From Streptomyces viridiviolaceus (GTDB lineage: Bacteria > Actinomycetota > Actinomycetes > Streptomycetales > Streptomycetaceae), in assembly GCF_014650995.1 (NCBI RefSeq), contig NZ_BMWA01000005.1, forward strand, positions 281,658-345,657: a DNA stretch of 64,000 nucleotides, in the 5' to 3' direction. Shown piece by piece: positions 48,822-56,725 of the stretch (the first letter of the stretch is position 1; every line of letters starts with the position of its first letter). Below the pieces are notes generated by a model, which had not been told where the DNA came from, searched no databases, and was given only the letters and a program-made list of their open reading frames with translations. Both the position numbers and the translations under genes were made by a program.

Positions 48822-50914
48822 CTCAGCACTCCATGGGCGTCGAGGGCGACCGCGCCGCCCGGGTGGACGAGCAGCGGGTTGACTTCGAGCTCGGTGAGCT
48901 CGGGGTGTTCGACCGCGGCCCGCGTCAGTGCGCACAGGGCGTCCGCGGCGGCGTCCAGATCGACGGTGGGGGCGCCCCGCCAGCCGGTGAGCAGCGGGGC
49001 GTGCCGCAGCGAGAGCAGCAGGTCGCGGGCGTGCCGCGGGGTGAGGGGGGCGAGGGCGAGCGCGGTGTCGGCGAGCAACTCGGCGGTGACTCCGCCGAGC
49101 CCGACCATGGCGACGGGCCCGAACGCCGGGTCGCGCCGCACCCCGACGATGAGCTCGACGGAGTGCGGGTGAGCGACCATCTCCTCCACCGCGTACCGGC
49201 CGGCACCGGTGGATGCGCGCATGCGGGTGAGGGCGGTGCGCAGCGCGGTCTCGTCGGCGATGCCGAGGGCCACCCCGCCCGCCTCCGTCTTGTGGGCCAG
49301 GCCCATCGCCTTGAGGACGAGCGGATATCCGGTACGGCGGGCCGCGGCGGCCGCCTCCTCGGCCGTGGTGACGAACTCGGCGGCCGGGAAGGCGAGTCCG
49401 CGCTGCGCGAGGAGCGCGCGGACGGTCTCGTAGCTCCCGTCCGGGAGTGGTCCGGCGGGTGTACGGGGCGGCAGCGGGGGCGCAGTCCGTGGTGTCCCGA
49501 CGTGCCGCGTCGCGTGCGCCAGGGCCGTTGCGGCCTGCTCGATGCGCTCGTAGACGGGCACGCCGTGCTCGCGGAGCACCGTGAGGGCCGGGGTGTCCCG
49601 GGCCATGGTGTGGACGACGAGCAGCCGACCGGAGCGTCGTGCGGCCTCCCCGAGCTCCCGGGCGACCTCGCACTCCTGACGGGCCTGGTCAGGGTTGGCG
49701 GTGGCGTAGTCGCCGAAGTAGCCGGTGAGGACGGTGGCGTCGGTGTCGCCCCCGTCGAGCAGCGCCCGGACGACACGGGCGTAGCTGCGAAGGTCGGCCT
49801 CCCCGGCGCCCGCGAGGTCGACGGGGTTGCCGCAGCTCCCGTGACCGGGCAGGTGCGCGGCGACGGCGGCCCGGGTGGCCTCGCTCAGTACGGGCACGTC
49901 GAGCCCGCGGGCGGCGAGCGTGTCAGCGGCCAGCGCGCCCTGCCCGCCGCTGTCGCCGACGGCGGCGACACGCAGGGGCCTTGGCCCACCGGTCTCTGCC
50001 GCACCGGATCCCGTGGCCCGGGCGGCGTCCCTGCGGATCCGCCCGATACGGTTGCCCGCCGCGGTCAGCAGCACCGCCGTGTCCACCAGTTCGCCGGCCG
50101 AGTCCAGCAGCAGTGCCCCTGCGTCGCGGCACACTGCTTCCACCACGGACCGGGCGCTGACCAGCGCGCCCGTGTGGGAGGCCGCCGCGCGGCCGGAGGC
50201 ATCGCTGCGGCCGAGCGCCAGCATCAGGACGGGTTTGCCCGCGACGCGGGCGGCGGCCAGGGTGCGGGCCAGGCGCCGCCCGTCCCGGAAGTCCTCGACA
50301 TAGGCGGCGACGACGCGTGTCGCGTCGTGTGCGATCAGCGCGTCGAGGGCGTCCGCCGCGTCGATGTCGCGCTGGTTGCCGAGCGAGACGAAGCGGGAGA
50401 AGCCCTGTCCGGCCCGCGCCAGGAGTCTGCCGATCTCGAGGGCGAGGTTGCCGCTCTGCGAGACGAGTCCCACGGAGCCGGCCGGGAAGTCGCCCCAGCT
50501 GAGCCTGAGCTCGGTGGTGGTGTCGACGACGCCCATGCAGTTGGGGCCGAGCAACCTCCCGCCGTGCGCGGTGACGAGGTCGGCGAGTTCCCGTTCCTCC
50601 TCGGGACCGGCCCCGCCGGACGTGATCACGGTGAAGCACCGGGCGCCGGCCGCGAGTCCTTCGACGACCACACCCCGTACCTGGCTCGGGGGCACCGCGA
50701 CCACGACCTGCTCGGGGACGGTCGGCAGGCAGCCGAGGCCGGGGACGAAGGGCACGCCGTCGAGGCCGCCGCCCCGCTGGTTGACCAGATGGACGGTGCG
50801 CCGCGCACGTCCGGCGAGGGCACCGGAGGCCAGCCAGTACCCCCACTTGGCGGGGTTGGCGGAGGCCCCGACGACGGCGACGCAGCGCGGGTCGAAGAGG
50901 GCGTCCAGGCTCAT
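48818..50914 (-). CDS. Acyl-CoA synthetase (NDP-forming), acetate-CoA ligase family, fused alpha and beta parts
   Basis: 698 aa. The N-terminal CoA-binding domain starts LFDPRCVAVVGASANPAKWGYWLASG. The succinyl-CoA-ligase-like flavodoxin domain includes GLVSQSGNLALEI and the phospho-His loop in AASHTGALVS. The C-terminal ATP-grasp domain is in VTTAEEAAAAARRTGYPLVLKAMGLAHKTEAGGVALGI. This single-chain layout is the archaeal/bacterial ADP-forming acyl-CoA synthetase, which interconverts acyl-CoA and acid plus ATP. Substrate unknown. It overlaps both neighbours by ATGA. Confidence 0.93.
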   Translation of the reverse strand: MSLDALFDPRCVAVVGASANPAKWGYWLASGALAGRARRTVHLVNQRGGGLDGVPFVPGLGCLPTVPEQVVVAVPPSQVRGVVVEGLAAGARCFTVITSGGAGPEEERELADLVTAHGGRLLGPNCMGVVDTTTELRLSWGDFPAGSVGLVSQSGNLALEIGRLLARAGQGFSRFVSLGNQRDIDAADALDALIAHDATRVVAAYVEDFRDGRRLARTLAAARVAGKPVLMLALGRSDASGRAAASHTGALVSARSVVEAVCRDAGALLLDSAGELVDTAVLLTAAGNRIGRIRRDAARATGSGAAETGGPRPLRVAAVGDSGGQGALAADTLAARGLDVPVLSEATRAAVAAHLPGHGSCGNPVDLAGAGEADLRSYARVVRALLDGGDTDATVLTGYFGDYATANPDQARQECEVARELGEAARRSGRLLVVHTMARDTPALTVLREHGVPVYERIEQAATALAHATRHVGTPRTAPPLPPRTPAGPLPDGSYETVRALLAQRGLAFPAAEFVTTAEEAAAAARRTGYPLVLKAMGLAHKTEAGGVALGIADETALRTALTRMRASTGAGRYAVEEMVAHPHSVELIVGVRRDPAFGPVAMVGLGGVTAELLADTALALAPLTPRHARDLLLSLRHAPLLTGWRGAPTVDLDAAADALCALTRAAVEHPELTELEVNPLLVHPGGAVALDAHGVLR

Positions 50915-52092
50915 GCGTACCAGCCGAAGCGTTCGGCGATCACCGGCAGCCGGTCCGCCACGACGCCGTGCGCGGCGACCCGCGGCGTGGTCCCGTCGCG
51001 CTCGGCCCGCGTCAGCATCTGTTCGACCAGGGCGCGCATGGAGCGCCGGATGTGGGCGAACGCCTCGTCCGCGTCGGCGCCGACGTCACCGAACAGCGTC
51101 CACCACCACCAGGCGTTCGTGGCCGAGTTGACGACGACGTCCGGCAGGACGGTGACGCCCCGGGCCGTCAACAGCTCCTCGGCCTCCGCGAGTACCGGCA
51201 TGTTCGCCGCCTCCACGATCCAGCGGGCCCTGATGCGGGCCTGCTTCTCGGCGTCGATCGCGTACGAGACGGCCGCCGGGACCAGTACCTCGGCGTCCGC
51301 CGCCAGCCAGGCGTCGCCGGGCAGTTCGGCGTCGCCCACCCGCAGGGCGGTGCGGTCCACCGTCCCGTACGGGTCCCGTGCGGCCAGCAGCGCCTCGACG
51401 TCCAGGCCCTCGGGGTTGGCGATCGTCCCCTTGACGTCCGCCACCGCGACCACCTTGAGACCGGCACGTGCCAGGAACCGGGCCGTCGCGCCGCCCATCG
51501 TCCCGAACCCCTGGACAGAGACCCGCGTGCCCTCGTACGGGACGGCGGCCCGGTCCAGCGCCGTCAGCACCGACTCGGCGACCCCGCAACCGCCCGCCAG
51601 TTCGTCGAGTCCGATGCCGTCCACGTCCAGGGCGAACGCGTCCGCGAGGCGACGCCGGGCCTCCGCCTCGTCCTCCAGAAGTGGGTACACGGCCTGGATC
51701 GAGGAGACCAGACCGGCCTCGGCCGCCGCCCTGTCGACGACGTCCTGGGTGAGGCCGAGGTCCTCGCCGGTGGTCCAGAAGCGCTCGATGTACGGACGCA
51801 TCGCCCGCAGGTAGCGCACCAGCAGCCCGTACGCCCCCGGGTCGCACGGGTCGCAGTCGATTCCGCCCTTGGCGCCGCCGAGCGGGATGTACCGGCCCTC
51901 GGGGTTGTAGTGCAGGGCCTCCTTCATCGTCATGCCCCGGGCGAGCCCGGCGACCTCGTCGAGGGTGCAGCCCTCGCGCATCCGCAGCCCGCCGCTGGAC
52001 ACGCCGCGTACGAGCCGGTCGATCACCAGGTGGCCCTGGCGGCCGGTGACATGGTCCGTCCATGTGAGGGAGACGAGAGGGGTGGTCGTCAT
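50911..52092 (-). CDS. Glu/Leu/Phe/Val dehydrogenase
   Basis: 393 aa from ATG 52092 (ATGA overlap with the TPP gene). N-terminal substrate domain: SSGGLRMREGCTLDEVAGLARGMTMKEALHYNPEGRYIPLGGAKGGIDCDP, with the two catalytic lysines. The Rossmann domain includes VSVQGFGTMGGATARFLARAGLKVVAVADVKG, then AANMPVLAEAEELLTARGVTVLPDVVVNSATNAWWWW. It catalyses NAD(P)-dependent oxidative deamination of an amino acid to a 2-oxo acid, or the reverse. In this operon it is the likely entry step for amino-acid carbon. Confidence 0.93.
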   Translation of the reverse strand: MTTTPLVSLTWTDHVTGRQGHLVIDRLVRGVSSGGLRMREGCTLDEVAGLARGMTMKEALHYNPEGRYIPLGGAKGGIDCDPCDPGAYGLLVRYLRAMRPYIERFWTTGEDLGLTQDVVDRAAAEAGLVSSIQAVYPLLEDEAEARRRLADAFALDVDGIGLDELAGGCGVAESVLTALDRAAVPYEGTRVSVQGFGTMGGATARFLARAGLKVVAVADVKGTIANPEGLDVEALLAARDPYGTVDRTALRVGDAELPGDAWLAADAEVLVPAAVSYAIDAEKQARIRARWIVEAANMPVLAEAEELLTARGVTVLPDVVVNSATNAWWWWTLFGDVGADADEAFAHIRRSMRALVEQMLTRAERDGTTPRVAAHGVVADRLPVIAERFGWYA

Positions 52093-53786
52093 CGGGGGTT
52101 CTCCTCGGGAACGGTGATGAGAGTGGGGCCGGAGGTGTTCAGGGCCTCGCTCAGGGCGTCGGCGAGTTCCTCGGGCGAGCGGACCGTCGTGCCGTGCCCG
52201 CCGTAGGCGCGGGCGAGCGCGGACAGGTCGACGGACGGCAGGTCCACGGCCGCGGGGGTGTCTCCGCGGGCCGCCATCTGCTCGCGGATCTCCCCGTAGC
52301 CGCCGTTGTCGAAGACCACGACGGGGATCGGGAGGGGGAGCTGCGCGGCGGTGGCGAGCTCCTGGACGGAGAACTGCAGACCGCCGTCGCCGCTCAACCC
52401 GACGACCTGCCGCTCGGGGCACGCGGTCTTCGCGCCGATCGCGGCGGGCAGGGCGTAACCGAGGGTGCCGAAGCCGCTGGGGTGCAGATAGCGGCCCTCT
52501 GGGCCGAGGGGCAGATGGGGGAGGGCCCCGTAGTAGCAGCACTGGGCGCTGTCCGAGGTGATGACGGCGTCCTCGGCGAGGACACGGCGCATCGCCCGCA
52601 GGTAGGGCAGCCGGTGTGCGTCCTGGGCACGGGTCTCGTTGTCGCGTGCGGTGCGAAGGGCGGTGACGTCGGCGGGGTCGGCTCCTCGCCGCGGGCCGTC
52701 TTGCGGCAGATCTGCACGTCCCGGTCCTGCGCGCCCCGGTCCGCCCTGGCGTGCGGTGCCTTCCCGGTACGCGGTGAGGAGCGCCTCCAGCAGGGGGCCC
52801 GCGTCGCCCACCAGGGCCACGTCCGCGGGCAGCCCCGCGTACATCTGGGCGGGGTCCAGGTCGACCCGGATCAGGGTGCCCGTCAGGGCCGGCAGCGGTC
52901 CCCAGACGTCGGACTCGGCCAGCTCCGTGCCGACGGCGAGGATCACGTCGGCATCCGCCAGCGACTTCTGCACGGCCGGGAGGTGCAGCGACACGCCCAG
53001 CGAGAGCGGGTGGCGCTCATCGACCACGCCCTTGCCGTTGGCGGTGGTCACCACCGGCGCCCCCAGTTCCTCGGCCAGGGCCAGGCAGGCGGCCGAGGCC
53101 GCCCGTGCCCCTCCGCCGAGGATCAGCGCCGGGCGGCGCGCTCCCCACAGCGCTTCGGCCGCCGCCCCCAACGCCGCCGGCTCCGGAACCGCGGGCCCGA
53201 CAGGTGGCGCGAGCCGTACCGCGCCCACCGGCTCCGCGGCCTCCATCAGATCCAGCGGCACCTCGACGTGCACCGGTCGCGGGCGTTGCGTGCGGAAGAG
53301 GGTGAACGCCCGTGCCACCGCCGCGCCGATCTCGTCGACCGACGCCACCCGGTGGCTGAAGGCCGCGACGCCGCGCAGCGCCTCCGTCTGGCTGCGCATC
53401 TCGTGCAGGAGTCCGGTGGACTGCCGGGGGTGACGCAGCGGCATACCGGGTGAGACGACGAGCAGCGGCACGCTGTCGGAGTAGGCCTGACCCACGGCCG
53501 CCGCGATGTTCAGCAGTGCGGGCCCTGTGGTGGTGACCACCACACCCGGCCGGCCGCTCACCCGGGCGTACCCGTCGGCCGCGTACCCCGCCCCTTGTTC
53601 GTGACGGGGCGTCGTGTGCCGGATGCCGTAGGGCCGGAGGTGCCGGTAGAGCTCCAGGTTGTGGGTGCCGGGGATGCCGAAGGCATCGGTGACGCCGTGC
53701 GCGGCCAACGCGCGGACGACCGCCTCGCCGCCGGTGAGGGTCCCAGCCCCGGCGAATGCCTCGCGGCCGGTGAGAGCCGCCGCCAT
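52089..53786 (-). CDS. Thiamine pyrophosphate-dependent enzyme (acetolactate synthase/2-oxo acid decarboxylase type)
   Basis: 565 aa from ATG 53786, which shares one base with the stop of the acyl-CoA dehydrogenase gene. Three domains are present: the Pyr domain with catalytic Glu63 in TTPRHEQGAGYAADGYARVSG; the central domain around residues 200-340; and the PP domain with the TPP motif in VVGLSGDGGLQFSVQELATAAQLPLPIPVVVFDNGGYGEI. A ~50-residue low-complexity insert (about 360-400) is unusual. It would cleave or decarboxylate a 2-oxo acid, fitting downstream use of the dehydrogenase product. The exact reaction is open. Confidence 0.92.
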   Translation of the reverse strand: MAAALTGREAFAGAGTLTGGEAVVRALAAHGVTDAFGIPGTHNLELYRHLRPYGIRHTTPRHEQGAGYAADGYARVSGRPGVVVTTTGPALLNIAAAVGQAYSDSVPLLVVSPGMPLRHPRQSTGLLHEMRSQTEALRGVAAFSHRVASVDEIGAAVARAFTLFRTQRPRPVHVEVPLDLMEAAEPVGAVRLAPPVGPAVPEPAALGAAAEALWGARRPALILGGGARAASAACLALAEELGAPVVTTANGKGVVDERHPLSLGVSLHLPAVQKSLADADVILAVGTELAESDVWGPLPALTGTLIRVDLDPAQMYAGLPADVALVGDAGPLLEALLTAYREGTARQGGPGRAGPGRADLPQDGPRRGADPADVTALRTARDNETRAQDAHRLPYLRAMRRVLAEDAVITSDSAQCCYYGALPHLPLGPEGRYLHPSGFGTLGYALPAAIGAKTACPERQVVGLSGDGGLQFSVQELATAAQLPLPIPVVVFDNGGYGEIREQMAARGDTPAAVDLPSVDLSALARAYGGHGTTVRSPEELADALSEALNTSGPTLITVPEENPR

Positions 53787-54943
53787 CACAGGCCCCTGGA
53801 GATGACGAGCCGCATGATGTCCGAGGTGCCCTCCTCGATCTCCTCCAGCTTGGCGTCCCGCATCCACTGCTCCACCGGGTACTCGCGCGAGTAGCCCCAG
53901 CCTCCGAGCGTCTGCACCGCCGCCCAGGTGCAGTACGCGGCCGTCTCGGAGGCCGTCAGCTTGGCCATGGCGGCCTCGGTCGTCGCGCTCAGGCCCGCGT
54001 CGAGGCGCTTGGCCGCGCGCCAGGTCATCAGCCGGGCCTGCTCGACGCGGGTCCGCATGTCGGCCAGCCGGAACGCCACGGCCTGGTGCTCGATGACCGG
54101 CTTCCCGAACTGCTGCCGTGTCCGCGCGTAGTCGCGGGCGTACTCGTATGCCGCTCTCGCCACGCCGGTCGCCGCCGCGCCCAGGACGACACGTGAGATG
54201 TCGAAGGTCCGCATGAGCCCGTGGAAGCCCTGCCCCTCCGCACCGAGCCGGTTCTCCTCGGGCACGGGGGCGTCGGTGAAGAAGATCTCCCGGCAGACGA
54301 TGGCACGCTGGCCCATCTTCCGCATGGGCTCACCGAAGGTCACCCCGGGGGTGTCCTTGCGCAGGAGGAAGGCGGTCACGCCCCGGGAGCGCTGCGTCGG
54401 GTCGGTCTTGGCGAAGACGACGTACTGCTCGGCCTCCCCGGCGTTGGAGATCCATGCCTTCTGGCCGTTGAGCAGATATCCCCCGTCGGTGCGGGTCGCC
54501 GTCGTCACGATGGACGCGGCGTCGGAGCCCGCGCCGGGTTCCGTGGTGGCCAGGGCCGTCATCGGGGTCTCGGGGCCGGTGAGCGGGGTGAGCCAGGTCC
54601 GTCTCTGCGCCTCGGTGCCGAGTTCGAGCAGCGGGTCGGCGAAGAAGCCGTTGGAGCAGAGCAGATTGCCGATGCCGAGGTCGCCGACGCACAGCTCCTC
54701 CTGCACCAGGCACTGCGTGAAGACGTCGGTGAACCCGCCGCCTCCGTACTCCTCGGGAAGCATGAAGCCGGTGATGCCGACCTTCGCGGCCTTGTGCCAC
54801 AGGTCCCAGGGCGTCTCGACATCGGCCTCGTCCACGGCTCGCGCCCGGGGGCGGATCTCCTCGCGGGCGAAGGCCCGGGCGAGCTCGACGATGTCACGCT
54901 GCTCGGGAGTGAACGGAACCAGCTCGGTGGGGAGGTCGGACAT
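53786..54943 (-). CDS. Acyl-CoA dehydrogenase
   Basis: 385 aa from ATG 54943, typical family length. Signatures: MLPEEYGGGGFTDVFTQCLVQEEL, MTALATTEPGAGSDAASIVTTA (FAD and substrate), YLLNGQKAWISNAGEA, and the C-terminal QTLGGWGYSREYPVEQWMRDAKLEEIEEGTSDIMRLVISR, with the catalytic Glu in the EGTSDI region. It introduces the alpha-beta double bond in an acyl-CoA and passes electrons to ETF. It is first of the five-gene operon, and the TetR-type operator TGACTG-N6-CAGTCA lies 35 bases upstream. Confidence 0.95.
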   Translation of the reverse strand: MSDLPTELVPFTPEQRDIVELARAFAREEIRPRARAVDEADVETPWDLWHKAAKVGITGFMLPEEYGGGGFTDVFTQCLVQEELCVGDLGIGNLLCSNGFFADPLLELGTEAQRRTWLTPLTGPETPMTALATTEPGAGSDAASIVTTATRTDGGYLLNGQKAWISNAGEAEQYVVFAKTDPTQRSRGVTAFLLRKDTPGVTFGEPMRKMGQRAIVCREIFFTDAPVPEENRLGAEGQGFHGLMRTFDISRVVLGAAATGVARAAYEYARDYARTRQQFGKPVIEHQAVAFRLADMRTRVEQARLMTWRAAKRLDAGLSATTEAAMAKLTASETAAYCTWAAVQTLGGWGYSREYPVEQWMRDAKLEEIEEGTSDIMRLVISRGL

Positions 54944-54974
54944 GGTGCCTCCAGATGCGGTCGGCTGCAGCGGG

Positions 54975-54998
54975 TACTGACTGAACCATCAGTCAGTA
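54975..54998. promoter_or_regulatory. TetR-type operator of the acyl-CoA dehydrogenase operon
   Basis: A 24-bp palindrome with perfect 10-bp arms (TACTGACTGA / TCAGTCAGTA) around ACCA. Its core TGACTG-AACCAT-CAGTCA (54978-54995) has the same arms and 6-bp spacer as the site at 46256-46273 between the TetR gene and the permease. Confidence 0.88.
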
Positions 54999-55160
54999 TC
55001 CGGAGGCGTGAGCAGCGCTGTCAACGAGTTGGTTCGATACTCCGAGAAACGGGACCGAGCACCGGGGCGCCGCGGACGAAGCCGCCGCGGCCCGCCGCGG
55101 ATGACGGCACGGTGGCCTTCATGGAGGGGGACCGGGCCACCGAGCTGCTCGCCGAGGGCT

Positions 55161-55192
55161 TCCGTCACCCGTACTGCCGTACGGGTGACGGA
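55161..55192. terminator. Hairpin terminator downstream of the BNR-repeat gene
   Basis: TCCGTCACCCGTAC (55161-55174) and GTACGGGTGACGGA (55179-55192) form a perfect 14-bp stem with loop TGCC, 38 bases past the stop of the BNR-repeat gene. The rest of 54999-55229 holds no gene I can support. Confidence 0.85.
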
Positions 55193-55229
55193 GATCAGCC
55201 GGTGGCCGAGGCAGGTCCCCCCGTCCGCC

Positions 55230-56315
55230 TCATCCGACGACCGCGGCCCGCACACACAGCACGTCGGGCAGGTGGGAGGCCAACTGCCGCCAGCTGTCGC
55301 CGTCGTCGGCCGAGGCGAACACCTCGCCGTTGCGGTTGCCGAAGTAGACGCCCGCCCGCTCCGCGTCGTCGGTGCACAGCGCGTCGCGCAACACCGTGCC
55401 GTAGTGGTCCTCCTGCGGCAGCCCCGCCGTGAGCGGCTCCCAGCTCTTGCCCGCGTCCGCCGTGCGGAAGACGCGACATCGCCGGCCCGCCGGCACCCGG
55501 TCCGAGTCGGCGTTGATCGGGAACACGTACGCCGTGTCGCCGCGGTGGGGGTGGGCCGCCGCCGCGAACCCGAACGTGGACGGCAGGCCCTCGCCGATGT
55601 CCACCCAGTGCGCGCCCGCGTCGTCGCTGCGGTACACACCCCAGTGGTTCTGCAGGTACAGCCGGTCCGGGGTCGCCGAGTCCTGCGCGACCTTGTGGAC
55701 GCACTGGCCGAACTCGGGGTCGGGATCCGGCAGGAACACCGCGGACACACCGGAGTTGGACGGTGCCCAGCTCGCGCCGCCGTCGGACGTGCGGAACACG
55801 CCCGCGGTAGAGACGGCGACCGTCACGGCCTGCGGGTCCCGCTTGTCGGTGATGACGGTGTGCAGCCCCTCGCCGCCGCCACCGGGCACCCACTGCGACC
55901 GCGTCGGGTGCTCCCAGAGGGGGCGGACCAGTTCGAAGCTCTCCCCGCGGTCCTCCGAGCGGTAGAGCGCGGCCGGTTCCGTGCCCGCGTACACCACGTC
56001 CGGCTCGGCGGCGGCCGGGTGCAGCTGCCACACCCGCTCCAGCGAAGCCCCCGTGTCCTTGGGGAACTTGACGGCGGGCCGGGCCGGTTCGGTCCAGGTC
56101 CGGCCCAGGTCGTCGGAGTGGAACACCGACGGTCCCCAGTGCGAGCTGTCGCCGCCGGCCAGCAGCCGCGGGGTGTCGCGGCGCGTGTCGAGGGCGACCG
56201 AGTACACGGCCTGCGCGTTGAAGTAGGGACTCTCGTCGAACTCCCAGGTGCCACCCCGCCGGCGCCCGATGAACAGGCCCTTGCGGGTGCCCACGGCGAG
56301 CAGTACCTCGGTCAT
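55230..56315 (-). CDS. BNR/WD40/YVTN-repeat (sialidase-like propeller) protein
   Basis: 361 aa from ATG 56315, chosen for GGAGGTG seven bases upstream. At least four Asp-box/BNR motifs are visible: FHSDDLGRTW, YRSEDRGESF, FRTSDGGASW, YRSDDAGAHW, FRTADAGKSW and ASADDGDSW. The whole chain is a beta-propeller with no signal peptide, so it is probably cytoplasmic. Such proteins are often called exo-alpha-sialidase, but the Arg triad and other catalytic residues are not apparent, so a glycosidase role is doubtful. No partner gene is evident upstream. Confidence 0.88.
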   Translation of the reverse strand: MTEVLLAVGTRKGLFIGRRRGGTWEFDESPYFNAQAVYSVALDTRRDTPRLLAGGDSSHWGPSVFHSDDLGRTWTEPARPAVKFPKDTGASLERVWQLHPAAAEPDVVYAGTEPAALYRSEDRGESFELVRPLWEHPTRSQWVPGGGGEGLHTVITDKRDPQAVTVAVSTAGVFRTSDGGASWAPSNSGVSAVFLPDPDPEFGQCVHKVAQDSATPDRLYLQNHWGVYRSDDAGAHWVDIGEGLPSTFGFAAAAHPHRGDTAYVFPINADSDRVPAGRRCRVFRTADAGKSWEPLTAGLPQEDHYGTVLRDALCTDDAERAGVYFGNRNGEVFASADDGDSWRQLASHLPDVLCVRAAVVG

Positions 56316-56725
56316 GCCGATCACCTCCGCGGCGTCCTCGTCGACGCCTTCGTCTCGGACACCGGCCAGTGTGCACCCCGGCACTGACAGTCACCTCCGG
56401 AAAGGGCGTCCTCGCAGGTCGCAGCGGTGATGCGGGTCCGCGGACCGGCACGCGCCGGACCAGGACGGCGTGGAAGCGGCGTTCCCCGCCGGTGGTGCGG
56501 CGGCGGCACCGGTCGGGAACACGGCGTCACACCCGGCCGGATCGGCCCTCGCCGGCTCCACCCGACCGAGCGACGCCCGGCGACCGCGCGAACGACACGG
56601 CAGTCGGCGCGCCGAACGGCCCCGTGGGCAACCGGCGACGGCCGCCCACGGCGGGCGCGGCGCCCGTGCCCTCGCGCCGCGCCCTTCGCGCCGGACCTCG
56701 CCGTGCGCTCGGTTCCGTCGTCCGC
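56316..56725. other. 410-bp intergenic region with no recognisable gene
   Basis: Between the stop of the AidB-like gene and the start of the BNR gene, both minus strand. The reading frames are Arg/Pro-rich shadows without ribosome-binding sites, and I see no hairpin or operator that stands out. The BNR promoter must lie here. Confidence 0.5.

Noticed and set aside
54999..55229. Possible short gene (plus strand reads FMEGDRATELLAEGFRHPY)
   Set aside because: There is no ribosome-binding site, no extended frame with real-protein composition, and a terminator hairpin lies inside it.
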